The position numbers were made by a program, and so were the translations under genes. Below the pieces are notes generated by a model. It had not been told where the DNA came from. It saw only the letters and a program-made list of their open reading frames with translations, and did no database searches. Shown piece after piece: positions 44,401-56,270 of a stretch of 64,000 nucleotides of DNA. The DNA comes from Patiria miniata (Eukaryota > Echinodermata > Asteroidea > Valvatida > Asterinidae), in contig NW_024037075.1 in NCBI RefSeq assembly GCF_015706575.1, positions 12,957,746 to 13,021,745 on the forward strand, written 5' to 3'. Each line of letters opens with the position of its first letter. Position 1 is the stretch's first letter.

Positions 44401-47210
44401 TTAAATGCAATGAGTGAAATATTGGAAACGAAAACAGACAAAATCAACCATTCTCAAATTTACACCCCCCAAAAAACACAAGTGATTCATTCTTCACATC
44501 AGTCTTAATTGACTCGATAAAAATCTTGTTTGACTTTCCACCATCTGTAATGGGTTCTTCTAAAGCAAATCTGAGTGACAGCAAAGGTGTTTCACGGGGA
44601 AATACTTTTGTTTGACTCACACTAAAGTTTTTTTTACGAAGACTAAATTTGTGCAATTTTAATTTTGCAATTGTCTCACGTGAATTTTACATCAGTTTCA
44701 ATATGTACATGTAGCATATCCTGTTCTCACTCTGGATATTTTGTTAGAATTCCATTTCCAAATTAAGCTTTTCTCTTAAGGAATGCTGTTTGCACGATAG
44801 GATGCATCCTAAAACCATTCCACCAAACAAGAAAAATTAGGCCTTGATGTTTTTCTTGCCTTCCTTGTGTGCATTATATGGTAGGCACACACACACTTGT
44901 GGCTTTCCCTTGGGCTCAGAACAGAAATTGCTAATGGCATGAATGGTATGCAGTATTTTGTGCATGGATGATACTGTGATAGGCTTGTACAGACTGACAG
45001 ATTGCCAGTTGTAACCATGCAACCACAAGTTGGGGGGGGGGGGGTCTAGCCACAAATTGTGCCTGTCTACTTTGGGCTGAAATAGAGCAAGGCAAGCAAC
45101 ACAATCATAGCAGTTCTACCATGGAGGTAGGACACATTGAGGTCTTCCTAAAATATTGTACCAGCTAGTAGTCCAAACCCTTGCAAACTATAGGCCAGTT
45201 ATAGAAATTATTTCAGAACAAATAAGCAAAGTTATTTGCAGACATTTTACATTGTCTCCAGAAATCTCCAACACATCATCGTTGAAGGATCAAATTAATT
45301 TGGCCAAAAAGTGGTCTTTCTTTGTAATTGAAATTAATTCAGTGTGTGACTAATTAGGCCTTGATAGTATTTTTTTTGCTAGTGCAAAGTGAATGTTGGA
45401 ACATCATCAAGGGCCGTCATTATTTCAATCATCAATGCTCACAGAGCAACTTTCAACCAATTAAGAAAGGGGTAGGATGTACATGTAGGCCTACATGAAC
45501 ATATGAATGAATGGGAAAATGTATTACTCCAACATGAATGCCAGACCTTAAAATATATAATCTCCAGGGATAACATGTGCAGGTACATGTACATACAGCA
45601 ATTAACCCTATCAGTCCTGAATCCTCCAATTCTAATTTGTACAATTTTGCACACAACATGCACCTTTACATACTGTACATACATGTACATGTAGGTTTGA
45701 TTATCACATGGTTTATTGATTGGCTCTCCCTAAATTTAAAACCAAATTGTTTTGCTCAGCAGTCATGCGGAAATCGTGAAAAATGGACTGCAAGTTGCTG
45801 TGTGTGTACAAATTGTTGACCACCCATGACCACACAAAAGTCATATAAAAAACCTTAAACTTCTCATATTAAAATGCTGGTCCTATAACCAACATTTTAA
45901 TGCAGACATCCTTCATGGATATACGTGTATGCACATTTTTTTACAAACCTATTAGGTTTGTAAAAAAATAAATGGTTCACAACTTTATGCAACGTACCGG
46001 TACTGGGGTACTTTATAAAATAAGCAACACTTTTCAAACAACATTACAAGTACAAACATACATTATGTTGTCTCCAAAATAAGAAGCATGTTCCCTGAAC
46101 AGGAATCATGTTGAGCTGTCTCCAAAATAGGAAACAGCTGAAAAACTCAGGACTGTTTCCCTATCAGGAAACATTTGCAATACCCGGTATGTCTCCAAAC
46201 TAAATTGGAGATGCTGCATGATGTTTCCTTTTAAATACAAAACATCATAAATGACTGGAAAATTTGTCTCGTGTTCAGGAAACATTGTTTCCAGCTTTTA
46301 CATGCAACATTTTGTAATCCATAACTTTAGGTAATGTGGTAATGATATTATGCCACAAAATATTCATAATAAATGAGTTAATATTTCCTCAAAACAACGT
46401 GGTGGTGAAGTCCGGCAGTCACAAGATACAGCCATTTGAAATTTTCTTTGCTTAAAAAAAAGTATGTAGGTACATGTATGTAAAAAGGTGAAACCTAATA
46501 AAAGGTTTTTTTTTACATTGGAGATCACTCCCACTTTTATGCATTATTGTTTTCATAAATGTTTCAGTTTTATTTAACATTAGTTTTATTTGTTTCCCAT
46601 TATGGAAAAATGTTGCCAGATCTGGAAACAAAACGTTTCCTGATTGTGCCTAATTGAACTACATGTACAAAATGTGCTTTAACGAATATGCTGTTAATTA
46701 TCGAAAAGAATAAGTAGAATATACATGTAAACATCCACACAACTATCCTTTTAAAATGGGGCATTTCTGTTTTATTTTTGTGTAAATGCTTGTAAGAACT
46801 ACATGTACTTTCAGGGTCCACTTTTGCGACCCAAAAAAGTCGGGCTGTTCATGCCAGTTGTGATGTGTTCACCTGTTGCGGAAATGTAAGAAACCACATT
46901 TGTGCATTGGTGCTTAAGTGACATACATGTACATGTATACAACGTGTATCGAACATTGACTGACGCGACAGGTAAAATGTATTTGTACATTGGACTCATG
47001 TCCGATGTAAACATTTTCCATCTATTCTCGGGAACGGTATGACATTAGGTTGGTTTCCTTTCAACCAGATCAGTGTTTGAACTAAGTGAACAATCAACAG
47101 CATGAAAATTTCATGGATTTTTTAGGACACAGCTATGCCCCTTTAACTACATGTACCACATGTGAACGCAGTCTCACAGTACTCAGTGTGCCATCATCTT
47201 TATAATGAAG

Positions 47211-49260
47211 CAGTGTTGGAGTCGAGTCCTCAAAGCCGAGTACCGAGTTCTCCGAGTACTTTAGGGGCCGAGTTCAGGGCCGAGTTAGTACACTGTGACG
47301 AGTCCGAGTTCAAAGCACCGAGTACGAGTACATTCAAGGCGGAGTACTGGGCCGAGTCCAAGTACCGAAGTCCGAGTCCGAGTACAATACCAAAAAGTAC
47401 ACACACAAAAATATTTTTCTAAATTGTCTGTATCTATGACCTACATGTAACAAACCTATTACAAATAGAATTTTGAATTTAGCACATTCCATTGATGAGA
47501 GGCTTAAAGGTCCAAAAATTTAACAATTCTTAGATAACATGATGACGATAAAATCATAATTTTAGGATTACGTCACGTGACACTTGATGACATCATGATG
47601 ACGTCATGGTTCAGCCTGAATCTTCAGATGGTGGTCTAAGTGTATGCCAGGTTTGAATTAGATCGGGTGGTATATTATCTAATTTTTGGTAACTGATAAA
47701 AATTTTAAAATTTTGTAAAAAAAATTGAAAAAAACAGATAATGTGGTCATGATGACATCACTGCAGATTTTGCTTTTATCAATACCTACCTACCCACCAA
47801 GTTTCATAACAATCCGACATACCCTTATATGTGAATCAAAAAATCACGTTTTTGATGATGTCAAGATGGCGTCACACGTTTTACAAAACTTTGTGCATGA
47901 TCTATCTTTCACCTAACAAACCTTCTACAAAAAGAATTTCGAATTTACCTTGTTCCGTTCATGAGATATGAGTAAAAGGTCCAAAAATTGAATAATAATA
48001 TAAAAATCACATGATGACACCATAGTGACGTCACAACAATTTTTGTTCATAAGTCTTCCCGGAGTACCTGCATACCAAGTTTGAACCTGATCGGACTTCC
48101 GGTTCTGTAGATATAGGGTGTTAAGGATGCAATTTTAGGATGACGTCATGTGACACGTGATGACGTCATGATTTGGCCTCAGGCTGAATCTTCAGATGGT
48201 ACATGTAGTCTAAGTGTGTGCCAGGTTTGAAGTCGATCGGATGCGAAAAAAGTCTCAAAGTCCTGTGTAGAATGAAAGCATGTGTTATCCTATGGGGAAA
48301 AAAGTGGAAAAAGGGGGGGAAATAACAAAGCAGGGTTGGCTGATTTAAATCACGTTGATTTAAATCAAATGATTCCACTTAATTACAAAGTGTAAGATGA
48401 TGTTAACACATTCAAACGCCCCTACTTCATCAACATCGACTCAATTTAGGTTTTGCATAATTACACAAAATCATTGTTTTGATTAAGTCAAGATCTTGAG
48501 TTTAAAAGTTTTTCTTCAAAGCTTTTAATTTTAAAGAGCACACTCACGTTTGCTTTAATCATTCCTTGATCTGCTTACAGTAATACTGTGAATCAACTGC
48601 ACTGGTGTAGGCCTACATGAACCATCAAGGAGTGTATTAAAAGTCCCAATCGATAGTCTCAGTCCTAACATGCCTAACGTTTCTCCCTACAAATTTAGAT
48701 TGAGATTTATATAAAACCTTTTAAAAGTGCACGGCCTGATTTCTGTTCTCCACCTTGGGCCATTAATCAAACACTATAAGTTTTACAAGGATCAGTGCCG
48801 CCGGTTTTGAAATGAGAAGCATTTTTATGAAATCAACATGCCCTTGATGGAGAACTGTTGTATTTTTTTTGTATACCATGTATAGGTACCCTAAATCAAG
48901 TTTTTATTCATATCCACACACAATGTATATATATCTCAGCTGTATGATTACCAGAAATACCATTTCGGGATTATTCCCAAGCAAAATTCTACCTTAGGAA
49001 AAATCCTTATATGGTCTCACTGGTAACGACTTGAGTTCTAGGTTGCAATGGAATCGATAAAAAAAAGAAATGTACTCGATTTGTACTCCCGAGTACTGGG
49101 GTCGAGTACCGAGTCCAAACCAACGAGTCGTGCCAAAATTCGAGTACAAAGAATCAAGTACGAGTCCAACTAATTTTTGAGTACCGGTACTGATAGTCGA
49201 ATATGAGCCGAGTAACTGAGTGTACTCGAGTTGTACTCGGGTACGAGTACTCCAACACTG
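47211..49260. mobile_element. hAT-like element 1 with GAGTAC subterminal repeats
   Basis: Ends CAGTGTTGGAGTCGAG and CGAGTACTCCAACACTG. Exact 8-bp repeats TAATGAAG lie at 47203-47210 and 49261-49268. Both flanks inside are dense in GAGTAC/CCGAGT words (47215-47400, 49060-49250). The interior has diverged direct repeats rich in TGACGTCA-type palindromes (47565-47620, 48135-48180). No transposase. Nested in the 8.6-kb element. Confidence 0.87.
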
Positions 49261-50086
49261 TAATGAAGCCAAAACTTTTTTGTTGAAGTTTAATTACAAC
49301 ACCCTAATCACACATCATGTTATATTATTTAAAAGTGTTTCCATAAGAAGATACATGTTTCCTAAACAGGAAACATGGCAGGCATGTTTCCAAAAATAGA
49401 CACAATCAGATGACTCCAGTTATGGAAACATCAATAATGTTCCCAAATCAGGAAACATTTAAAGTGTTTCCAGAACTGGAGATGCCTTAACTGTTGCCTG
49501 AACAGGGAACAATTTGATGTCTCCAAAATTGGAGACACTTTACAATGTTTCCCAAACAGGGAACATCCGTGATGTAAAAAAAGAGTGCTTCCTGTTCAGG
49601 AAACATTAAGTTAATTTCATCCGACTGTTTTGACCTGCAATTTTTAATGATCTATATCTTTATATAACGATATATAACGATAAATCAACAATATGGCATT
49701 TTTGTCTAATGAATGACTAAATAATTTCACAAAGTGCCTAAGCGGTGAGGTGTTGCAGACTAAAAATATGAGAATTTGAAATATTCTTTTTTGAAAAAAA
49801 TATATGTAAAATTAATAATTAAAAAAAATTGTTTTTTCATTTTGTTCAATTAGTGATATCGAAAATATTTTATCTTCAAAAATATTATTTTTCAATGTGC
49901 TTAAAAAATTATGAGCAAAATATGATATTTGTGATTTGTATCCTGTTTTGGAAATGTGTTGCCTGATCTGGAGACAAATTAAATGTTCCCTGATTAGGCA
50001 ATGTACCGGACTGACAGGGTGTTGAGTGAACTTCGTATATGGAAATCTTTCCCCCGTAAGTATTTCTTGAAGAATAACCATTGAAT

Positions 50087-52467
50087 TAGCCCCATAAATG
50101 TGGCCAATTTACTGGACTACCTCCGTAAATAAAGGCCACACTTCCACTATGTACAAAATCCTGTCGAACTTTGTCAAATTTTGATTTTCACATTTAGGCG
50201 AATTAGGCTAAGTTGAGTAACTCCAGCTGACATGCTCCATATTCAAATGGAGCATGTCAGCTGGAGTTACTCAAGCTAAGGCTAAGTTAAGTTGTAGGTT
50301 TTTTTTGCTTTAGAAGCATGTCGAGCGCTAGTCCGAGTAACTTGGACCCAATTAACTCATCGCCTTTTTAACATGTCCGAATGTTACAAAGGCGATAAGT
50401 TGGAGTCTAAGTTACTCGGACTAGTCGAGCGCAATTTCAGTCCCCCGCGCAAGTTTAAACTTGCGAGAGGGACTCCCGAAGCACGCAAATTACACTGCGC
50501 CATTTTAATTTGCGTGCGCACGTTACAACTTAATGTGCAAAGGCGATCGCAATTTGAGAACCTTGCGGGCGGGATTTTCATTGATGAAGAAAAGCATGTT
50601 AGTTGTTACATGGAGAAATAAATTATTATAAATAATGAAATAAATCAATGAACAAAGACATAAATAAAAAGGGGAATTCAATTAGCGTCAATAAAAAGAA
50701 ACATTCAGATTTAGCAGTGCTTATCAGAGAAGTTTTTTAGGGGGCGGGGGCAGGGAGGGGACCGGGCAAGCAATCAATAAGCACACACTAGCGGCGATTG
50801 CTTCGAAAGTGTACTGAAGTTGTTCAGTAATGGAGACCAGCTTCAAGTTTTTTGCCTTATATTCTTAAATGTAAATAAATCACAATTTTCTGGGGTATCC
50901 CGTTGTTAACGTCAAAAGAATGATTATGATCCCTTCAATTTATTGTTCATGTTTTGACGTTATAGTAATCATTGACATTATTTTTTAAATGCTTTGAATT
51001 ACATTACATGTACCAGAGTTGTAACGAGTCACTGAGTTTTGTGACTCGAGTCGAGTCGAGTCATTTTAAAGAAGTGACTCGAGTCGAGTCGAGTCATTAG
51101 GTCAAGAGGGTCGCGTCGAGTCGACTCAGTCGAGTCGAGTCACAGTGTGTAGTCAAGTCGAGTCGAGTCGAGCAAGTATTTAGCTCAGTCAATTCGAGTC
51201 ACCACATTTGGCTCTTAATGAAAATAAAAAGGGGGTGTCAGCTGATCGTCATTCAACTAATGGGGACACTGATCAAACCACGTATGTACGGTATATTGTA
51301 TACATTATTTGCGAACATTCTAACGTGACGTGAACCAAAACTGGCACCGGCGTAAGTCATTGCAAATATTTTTCACTGAGTCGAGTCGAGTCATTCTGAT
51401 GAGGGACTCGAGTCGAGTCGAGTCATTTGCTCGCAGTGACTTGAGTCGAGTCATTTGCCCTTAGGGACTCGAGTCGAATCGAGTCACCAAAAGTTGTGAC
51501 TCGAGTCGGACTTAAAAATTAATGAACTCATTACTAATTTAATTAATTAATTTAATTTGTTTCTTTAACAATTATTTTATTCATGCAAGCTCAATAACTC
51601 ATATTTAATGTTTACATGTTTTAACCTAAAAACGCTATGCATATAAAATGATCATTATTTTAAAAAGTAAATAAATTTACTAATGATTTAATTAAATAAT
51701 TTAATTAATTAATTTAATTAATTAATTGGACTTAATGAATAAAAATGTTGTTTATTGTTTATCAAACAAAATCGGAATGAGCCATAAACAATAATACACA
51801 TCATGATGCAAAGAGCATAAATTGTTTGCATTAATTACCACCCTTTATCTCTGAACCTCTACACAGTCAACCTCATCAGCATAATATGTTTCAAAAAAGG
51901 CATTAATTTAGGCATTGTCTCACAAAGCACAGTGGTGCTATTAATCAGAGAAAAATTTGCTTTAAAAATAATGTTACATATCTGCATGAGTTTACCAGGA
52001 AAAAAATTAGTTCAGCGGCTTTGCATGCATGGGGAAAATCTATGTAGTGCGCAAGTTTAAACTTGCGTGTGCAATTTGTAGCAAGGAAATTAATGCACGC
52101 GCAAGTTTAAACTTGCTCGCGCAAGTTTAAACTTGCGCGGGGACTCAAATTGCGCTCGACAAGCATACTCACCCTCTTTATAGGCTAATCAGAAAGTGAT
52201 GCCATTTTCTAATTGTTTGTGAAATTTCATATTGAAATTTTGATACGCAAACGGGTGCAAACAAATCTGGAAATTCTGGAAAATAAACATCTGAAAAAGG
52301 CAGCACTTTCTGATTAGCACTTTCTGATAAAGGGGGCGAAAAACCTACCAACTAGCCTAAATGTGAAAATCACAATTTGACAAAGTTCGACATGTTTTTG
52401 TACATGGTGGAAGTGTGGCCTTTATTTACGGAGGTAGTCCAGTAAATTGGCCACATTTATGGGGCTA
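50087..52467. mobile_element. Mutator-like element (9-bp TSD, long TIRs)
   Basis: About 140-bp inverted ends starting TAGCCCCATAAATGTGGCC lie between exact 9-bp repeats CCATTGAAT (50078-50086, 52468-52476). Similarity between the arms resumes further in (GTCGAGCGCAATTT...GCGCAAGTTTAAACTTGC). It contains a perfect 28-bp-arm hairpin (50213-50274), a longer imperfect hairpin (about 50322-50432), four copies of the palindrome GCAAGTTTAAACTTGC and a hAT-like fragment (51013-51516). A 9-bp target with long TIRs fits Mutator. No MULE transposase is seen. Confidence 0.8.
51013..51516. mobile_element. Partial hAT-like element with GAGTCGAGTC repeats
   Basis: Begins CAGAGTTGTAACGAGTCAC, a hAT-type end, followed by many ACTCGAGTCGAGTC repeats in two clusters (51040-51180, 51375-51515). 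A matching right end was not found, so it appears truncated. Confidence 0.5.
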
Positions 52468-52687
52468 CCATTGAATGAAACTCGAATTTTAGTACGGTCT
52501 GACTGAACTGACGAATGATCGACCTCTCTACCCATTTTCTTGTAAAAAGTGAGAGGGACAGTGGTGTTGTTGATAATCAACAGTGGGAGTCGAGTGCACG
52601 CAGCGCCAGCAAATGGCAATGCCAGCAGCATATAGCCAGCAAAAAAAAAAATTGATACATATTTTAATCTACACACATGTCCATTGT

Positions 52688-52719
<32 letters not shown>

Positions 52720-53246
52720 GGGGGAGTGGGGGAGGGGGAGCATGATGCTACATTGGTAGACCCTTCAAAACTACGCGATCTTACTTCTATGTACTGGTAG
52801 CCCCATAAATGTGGGGCACTGAGCCAATCTCGCAGAGATTATGATCGATCGATGATTTTCGGTTGGCGCTGTGGGGGGTACGGTACTTGCATTTGTATGC
52901 ATGCGCATACTATCATTTCGCATGTAATGTACCCCCCGCGGCGTGCTCCGAGTAAACCGAAAATCATGAATCGATCATAATCTCTGCGTGCACGTTTTAA
53001 GTGTCAGATTGGCTCAAGGCGGAAAGGGCATATTTTTCATAATTTTGGCCTAAAAACCGACAGAATCCAGCGATGTTTGTTAGGCGCACATAACGCGAGT
53101 ATGTCATGAGGTATTGTACGAAGTTTAGGGGCAAACTGTGCAGCAGTTCTGTGGGAAATGTCTCTGTTTTGATGGACGTTTTTGTGGGGGTTCTGTGTCT
53201 ATGAGGCTCCGCTCACGCGGAGCATCATAGTTCTAGGAGTAATCAC
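52468..53246. other. Non-coding stretch with G31 tract and foldback
   Basis: Holds a 31-G run (52688-52718) and a foldback at 52819-53016 whose arms read TGAGCCAATCT...TGATTTTCGGTT and its inverse. The minus-strand open frame at 52422-52676 has a signal-peptide-like start but begins in plain repeat DNA and is not supported as a gene. Confidence 0.5.
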
Positions 53247-53345
53247 AGGGCACTTTGATTGGTCACCGTGGAGACGCTCAATCGAGACGCCATGTGATTG
53301 GCCCATTGAGGCCTCTAATCGAGGTGACCAATCGAAGTGCCCCGT
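53247..53345. repeat. Foldback around GGGCACTTTGATTGG
   Basis: GGGCACTTTGATTGGTCACC is mirrored by GGTGACCAATCGAAGTGCCC, enclosing about 55 bp that itself contains paired words. A G-rich tract follows at 53366-53381. Confidence 0.8.
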
Positions 53346-54190
53346 GGTTGGTCTGTCTGATGCTGGGGGGGGGGGGGGGGGCAGTCCTGGATGCCACAGT
53401 GGTGGTGCTCAATCTCTGTAGCATCCATGGGCATCAGTTGGTTGGGGGGGGGGGAGTGGTGGACGAGTCCCACTTTTTTATCCCCGAAAAAACACTCTGA
53501 CCACGGTTCCATGGTGCAACAAATTTGTTGAAATCACGTACTGATGTGAAGCAGTGTAATAAAAAACGAAAACCTAGTCATGGTGACTGACTCACTCGAC
53601 GTCAACGTTTTTGATGTCATCAATGTCAGTGCAGTAAGTAGGCATCGGGGCGGTGCATGAGGGCGCGCTACTGATGAGCGGGGACGGCGCACTTTTCATA
53701 AACGAAACATGACACGGACCATGATCAACGGCATACAGAATCCCGACTTGGGTCAAGTCTAGCAAAATATCTGCATGTTAAACTGGCCTGTGAAAAGAAG
53801 AGCGAAAAGGCACAATTCTGGTTTCCTTTGGAAGGTAGCCAACATTCATCTTTTTTCTTTGCTATAATAGGTTTTCGTGTAAGGAAATAATCTCAAGTAT
53901 CACTTGGTAATAATGATTTTGACATTTGAATTATTTTGCCTCATTTGCCGAAAGATTTGTATCCCCGCGTGCAACAATTGCGGATCACCCATGCACATGA
54001 TGCAGTTTTGTGTGCAGTTTAGATGATGAAGGCGTAACACACGACGCGCGCTGAGTGCGCTGTGAATGATGAATTTATACATGTACCAGGTAGCACAGCG
54101 TGCGTGATCTGGAACTGTTGAGTCTGTGTGGACATATTTGGTTTTAATTTGAAGAGACGGAATTTTACTACAAAATGATGTCACTTGGAC
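53346..54190. other. Non-coding stretch
   Basis: G-rich runs to 53455, then mixed sequence. No gene or element end could be supported. Confidence 0.4.
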
Positions 54191-55742
54191 CAGTGTTGGA
54201 GTACTCGTACTCGAACTCGAGTACAACTCGAGTACCAATATGTACTTGGCCCGCACTTCATCATAATTACTCGAAAAAAACATGTCCTCGGCACGTACTC
54301 GTAATTTTGTACTCGGACTCGTCCCTTAACTCGACAAATTGTACTCGGTGAACTTGATCCCAGTCGCGCAGTACTTGAAAGAAAATTCGGATTTTTTCGA
54401 TACTACATGTAATTTTTCGATACTTAACTTTGAACAAAATTTTCACAGAGTGTATATGAAAATAATGAAAGTATTTTGCTGTATTTTTTATCAACTCTAA
54501 ATCGAGTATTCGTGAATGGGTATTGGCAGCGCTCACAGTATCACTGGTGCACATTTTTACTGTCCTATTCCTACTGAATACTACAAGAATACCAGCGAAA
54601 TAAATCGCAACCTTCTTTCCATGGGCTGCATGTGCGTTCATCACACAAGGCATTTTCTAACTAACTAGGCGTGGAAAGATCGTATCCGTGGGGAAGAGGT
54701 TGTGCACATCACTTTTTGTTGGAAATGCGTCACATTCTCTGGCGCATGGCGGTGAGTTCGATCCAGACCATAGAGTTATATTAAAAAACTAGAGAGGGCA
54801 CTCATCACGTGACCCTGTGCTGGCAAGGACATTTTGTAAGTGGGCGAAGCACATGCGCACAACACATAACTTTAGGCAAAACAGCACGGTAAAACAAGGC
54901 ATCGTCGGGGGGATTTATAAGTGGAACCAACAGTAAAACAACAAGATACGCATTGCAGTCAATCCTGAAGTGTGCACATCCGAGCAACCTCGTGCCCCGT
55001 GGGTACGATCTTTGCTGCGCCATGTTGTTTACCATCATGCCTTGCGCGATCGTAACCCCTGCAGGCTGCAGTGTATCCGTTTTACGCGCCGACGCATTCT
55101 TTAAAATGTTGAAAGTTGTGTTTTTGAAGAATCAATGCTTTCAAACATAAGGTTTGGACGTTGTGTTATTTAGCAAAGATTTGTATCAAAGGTACGTACC
55201 CCTTTCATGCCTTTCGTCCCTTTGCAACCGCAGATACAGGGTTTTTTTTTGAGCGAAAAACGAGGCTGCCATAATCCATATCGTACAGGCATCGCGAAGT
55301 TTTGAATATTCGTACGTGACGTGACGAGCAAAGAACGCGAGCGCAATTATGGGTGCACCCGGCGTGCAATCTTCGAAATGCCCGTGTAGTACGCTCTGAA
55401 TAGCCAGTCAGCATCATCATATAACTCTATGATCCAGACGTAGACATGTCTTCTTCTTCAGACATTATATGTGTACGTGTTAATTTCTTGAAATACTGGG
55501 TAATTACCGGTACTTTACATATTACATGTAAAGTAACAGTGCTAATTTCCATAATGCTTTAGTTTAAAAATGTACTCGGGATGTACTCGATATCTTTGTA
55601 CTCATACTCGGCCTGTACTCGGACTCTGAAAAACTCGAACTTGGATTTTTGGCCCAGGACTCGACTAAAAAGTACTCGTACTCGGCACTGTGTGTACTCG
55701 AAAAACTTGGTACTCGAGGTTTGATACTCGACTAGAACACTG
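54191..55742. mobile_element. hAT-like element 2, related to element 1
   Basis: Ends CAGTGTTGGAGTACTCG and CTAGAACACTG between exact 8-bp repeats ACTTGGAC (54183-54190, 55743-55750). Subterminal arrays of TACTCG words lie at 54200-54350 and 55570-55735. It belongs to the same family as 47211-49260 by its end and repeats. A further element (54769-55431) is inserted in it. No transposase. Confidence 0.87.
54769..55431. mobile_element. 663-bp element nested in hAT-like element 2
   Basis: A 13-bp perfect TIR CATAGAGTTATAT/ATATAACTCTATG lies between exact 8-bp repeats ATCCAGAC (54761-54768, 55432-55439). hAT- or P-type by target length. Non-coding. Confidence 0.85.
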
Positions 55743-56270
55743 ACTTGGACACGGAAACTCCAAACATAGGTGGGGGGGGGGGGGGGGGGGGGGGGGGGTG
55801 TAAGTGGTTTGTATAAAAAGTCATCTGGAATTGTTGCACTGGTAGTATTTTGCTTAAAAAGAATGGTTAAAGTGGTCAGAAATTGCCCTCTGATCACACC
55901 ATGCACAGAGCGTCTAGAATCCCGAATTGTTTGCGGCCCTTAATCGGGCCCCGCACCCCACGTCGTTTGGGTTTTGCGCTTTGCACTTGCATTACTTTTG
56001 ATCACGATGGATACCTGTATTATTACAGCTGTGATCGTGTTCTGATGCTGTACGGGCCCTTCTTTTAGTTTCGATCAAATTAGAGTCAATTAGTGGTTTT
56101 TTTATCGTTCAAAAATTACCTTTTCAACCTCAAGCAGACTTCTCAGTTTTCTCAATTCTAATGACACCTTTTCTTGTAATGTTGAACACTTTCTTTGGGT
56201 AAAAATAACGATTTTTGTACGTGGTTTACGATTTTTGTATGTGGTTTTGGTGCCGTGCGATTCAGCAATC
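55743..56270. other. Non-coding stretch with G27 tract
   Basis: G run at 55772-55798. Otherwise nothing recognised. Homology to the other units resumes at about 56270. Confidence 0.45.

Larger units (their letters stand above)
41380..50013. mobile_element. 8.6-kb TIR element with palindrome arrays
   Basis: Ends CAGTCCGGTACAATGCC (left) and GGCAATGTACCGGACTG (right) are inverted and continue as AAT(T/C)AGGGAACA. Both ends run into arrays of palindromes: on the left TGTTTCCTGATCAGGAAACA at 41495, 41559 and 41623 (64-bp period), alternating with GTGTTTCCAGAATAGGAAAC; on the right degenerate versions at 49330-49620 and 49945-49990. Similar words occur at 46080-46320 and near 46600. It contains a TTAA MITE (43889-44400) and a hAT-like element (47211-49260). 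No transposase was recognised. The flanks show no clear target duplication, so the superfamily is open and one end may be rearranged. Confidence 0.7.

Noticed and set aside
41380-50013. Polinton/Maverick interpretation of the large TIR element
   Set aside because: No polymerase, integrase or capsid-like coding is visible, and the ends and subterminal arrays do not fit.
52422-52676. Minus-strand open frame with a signal-peptide-like start
   Set aside because: It begins in A/T-run repeat DNA and ends inside the TIR of the Mutator-like element; no homologue or exon structure is seen.
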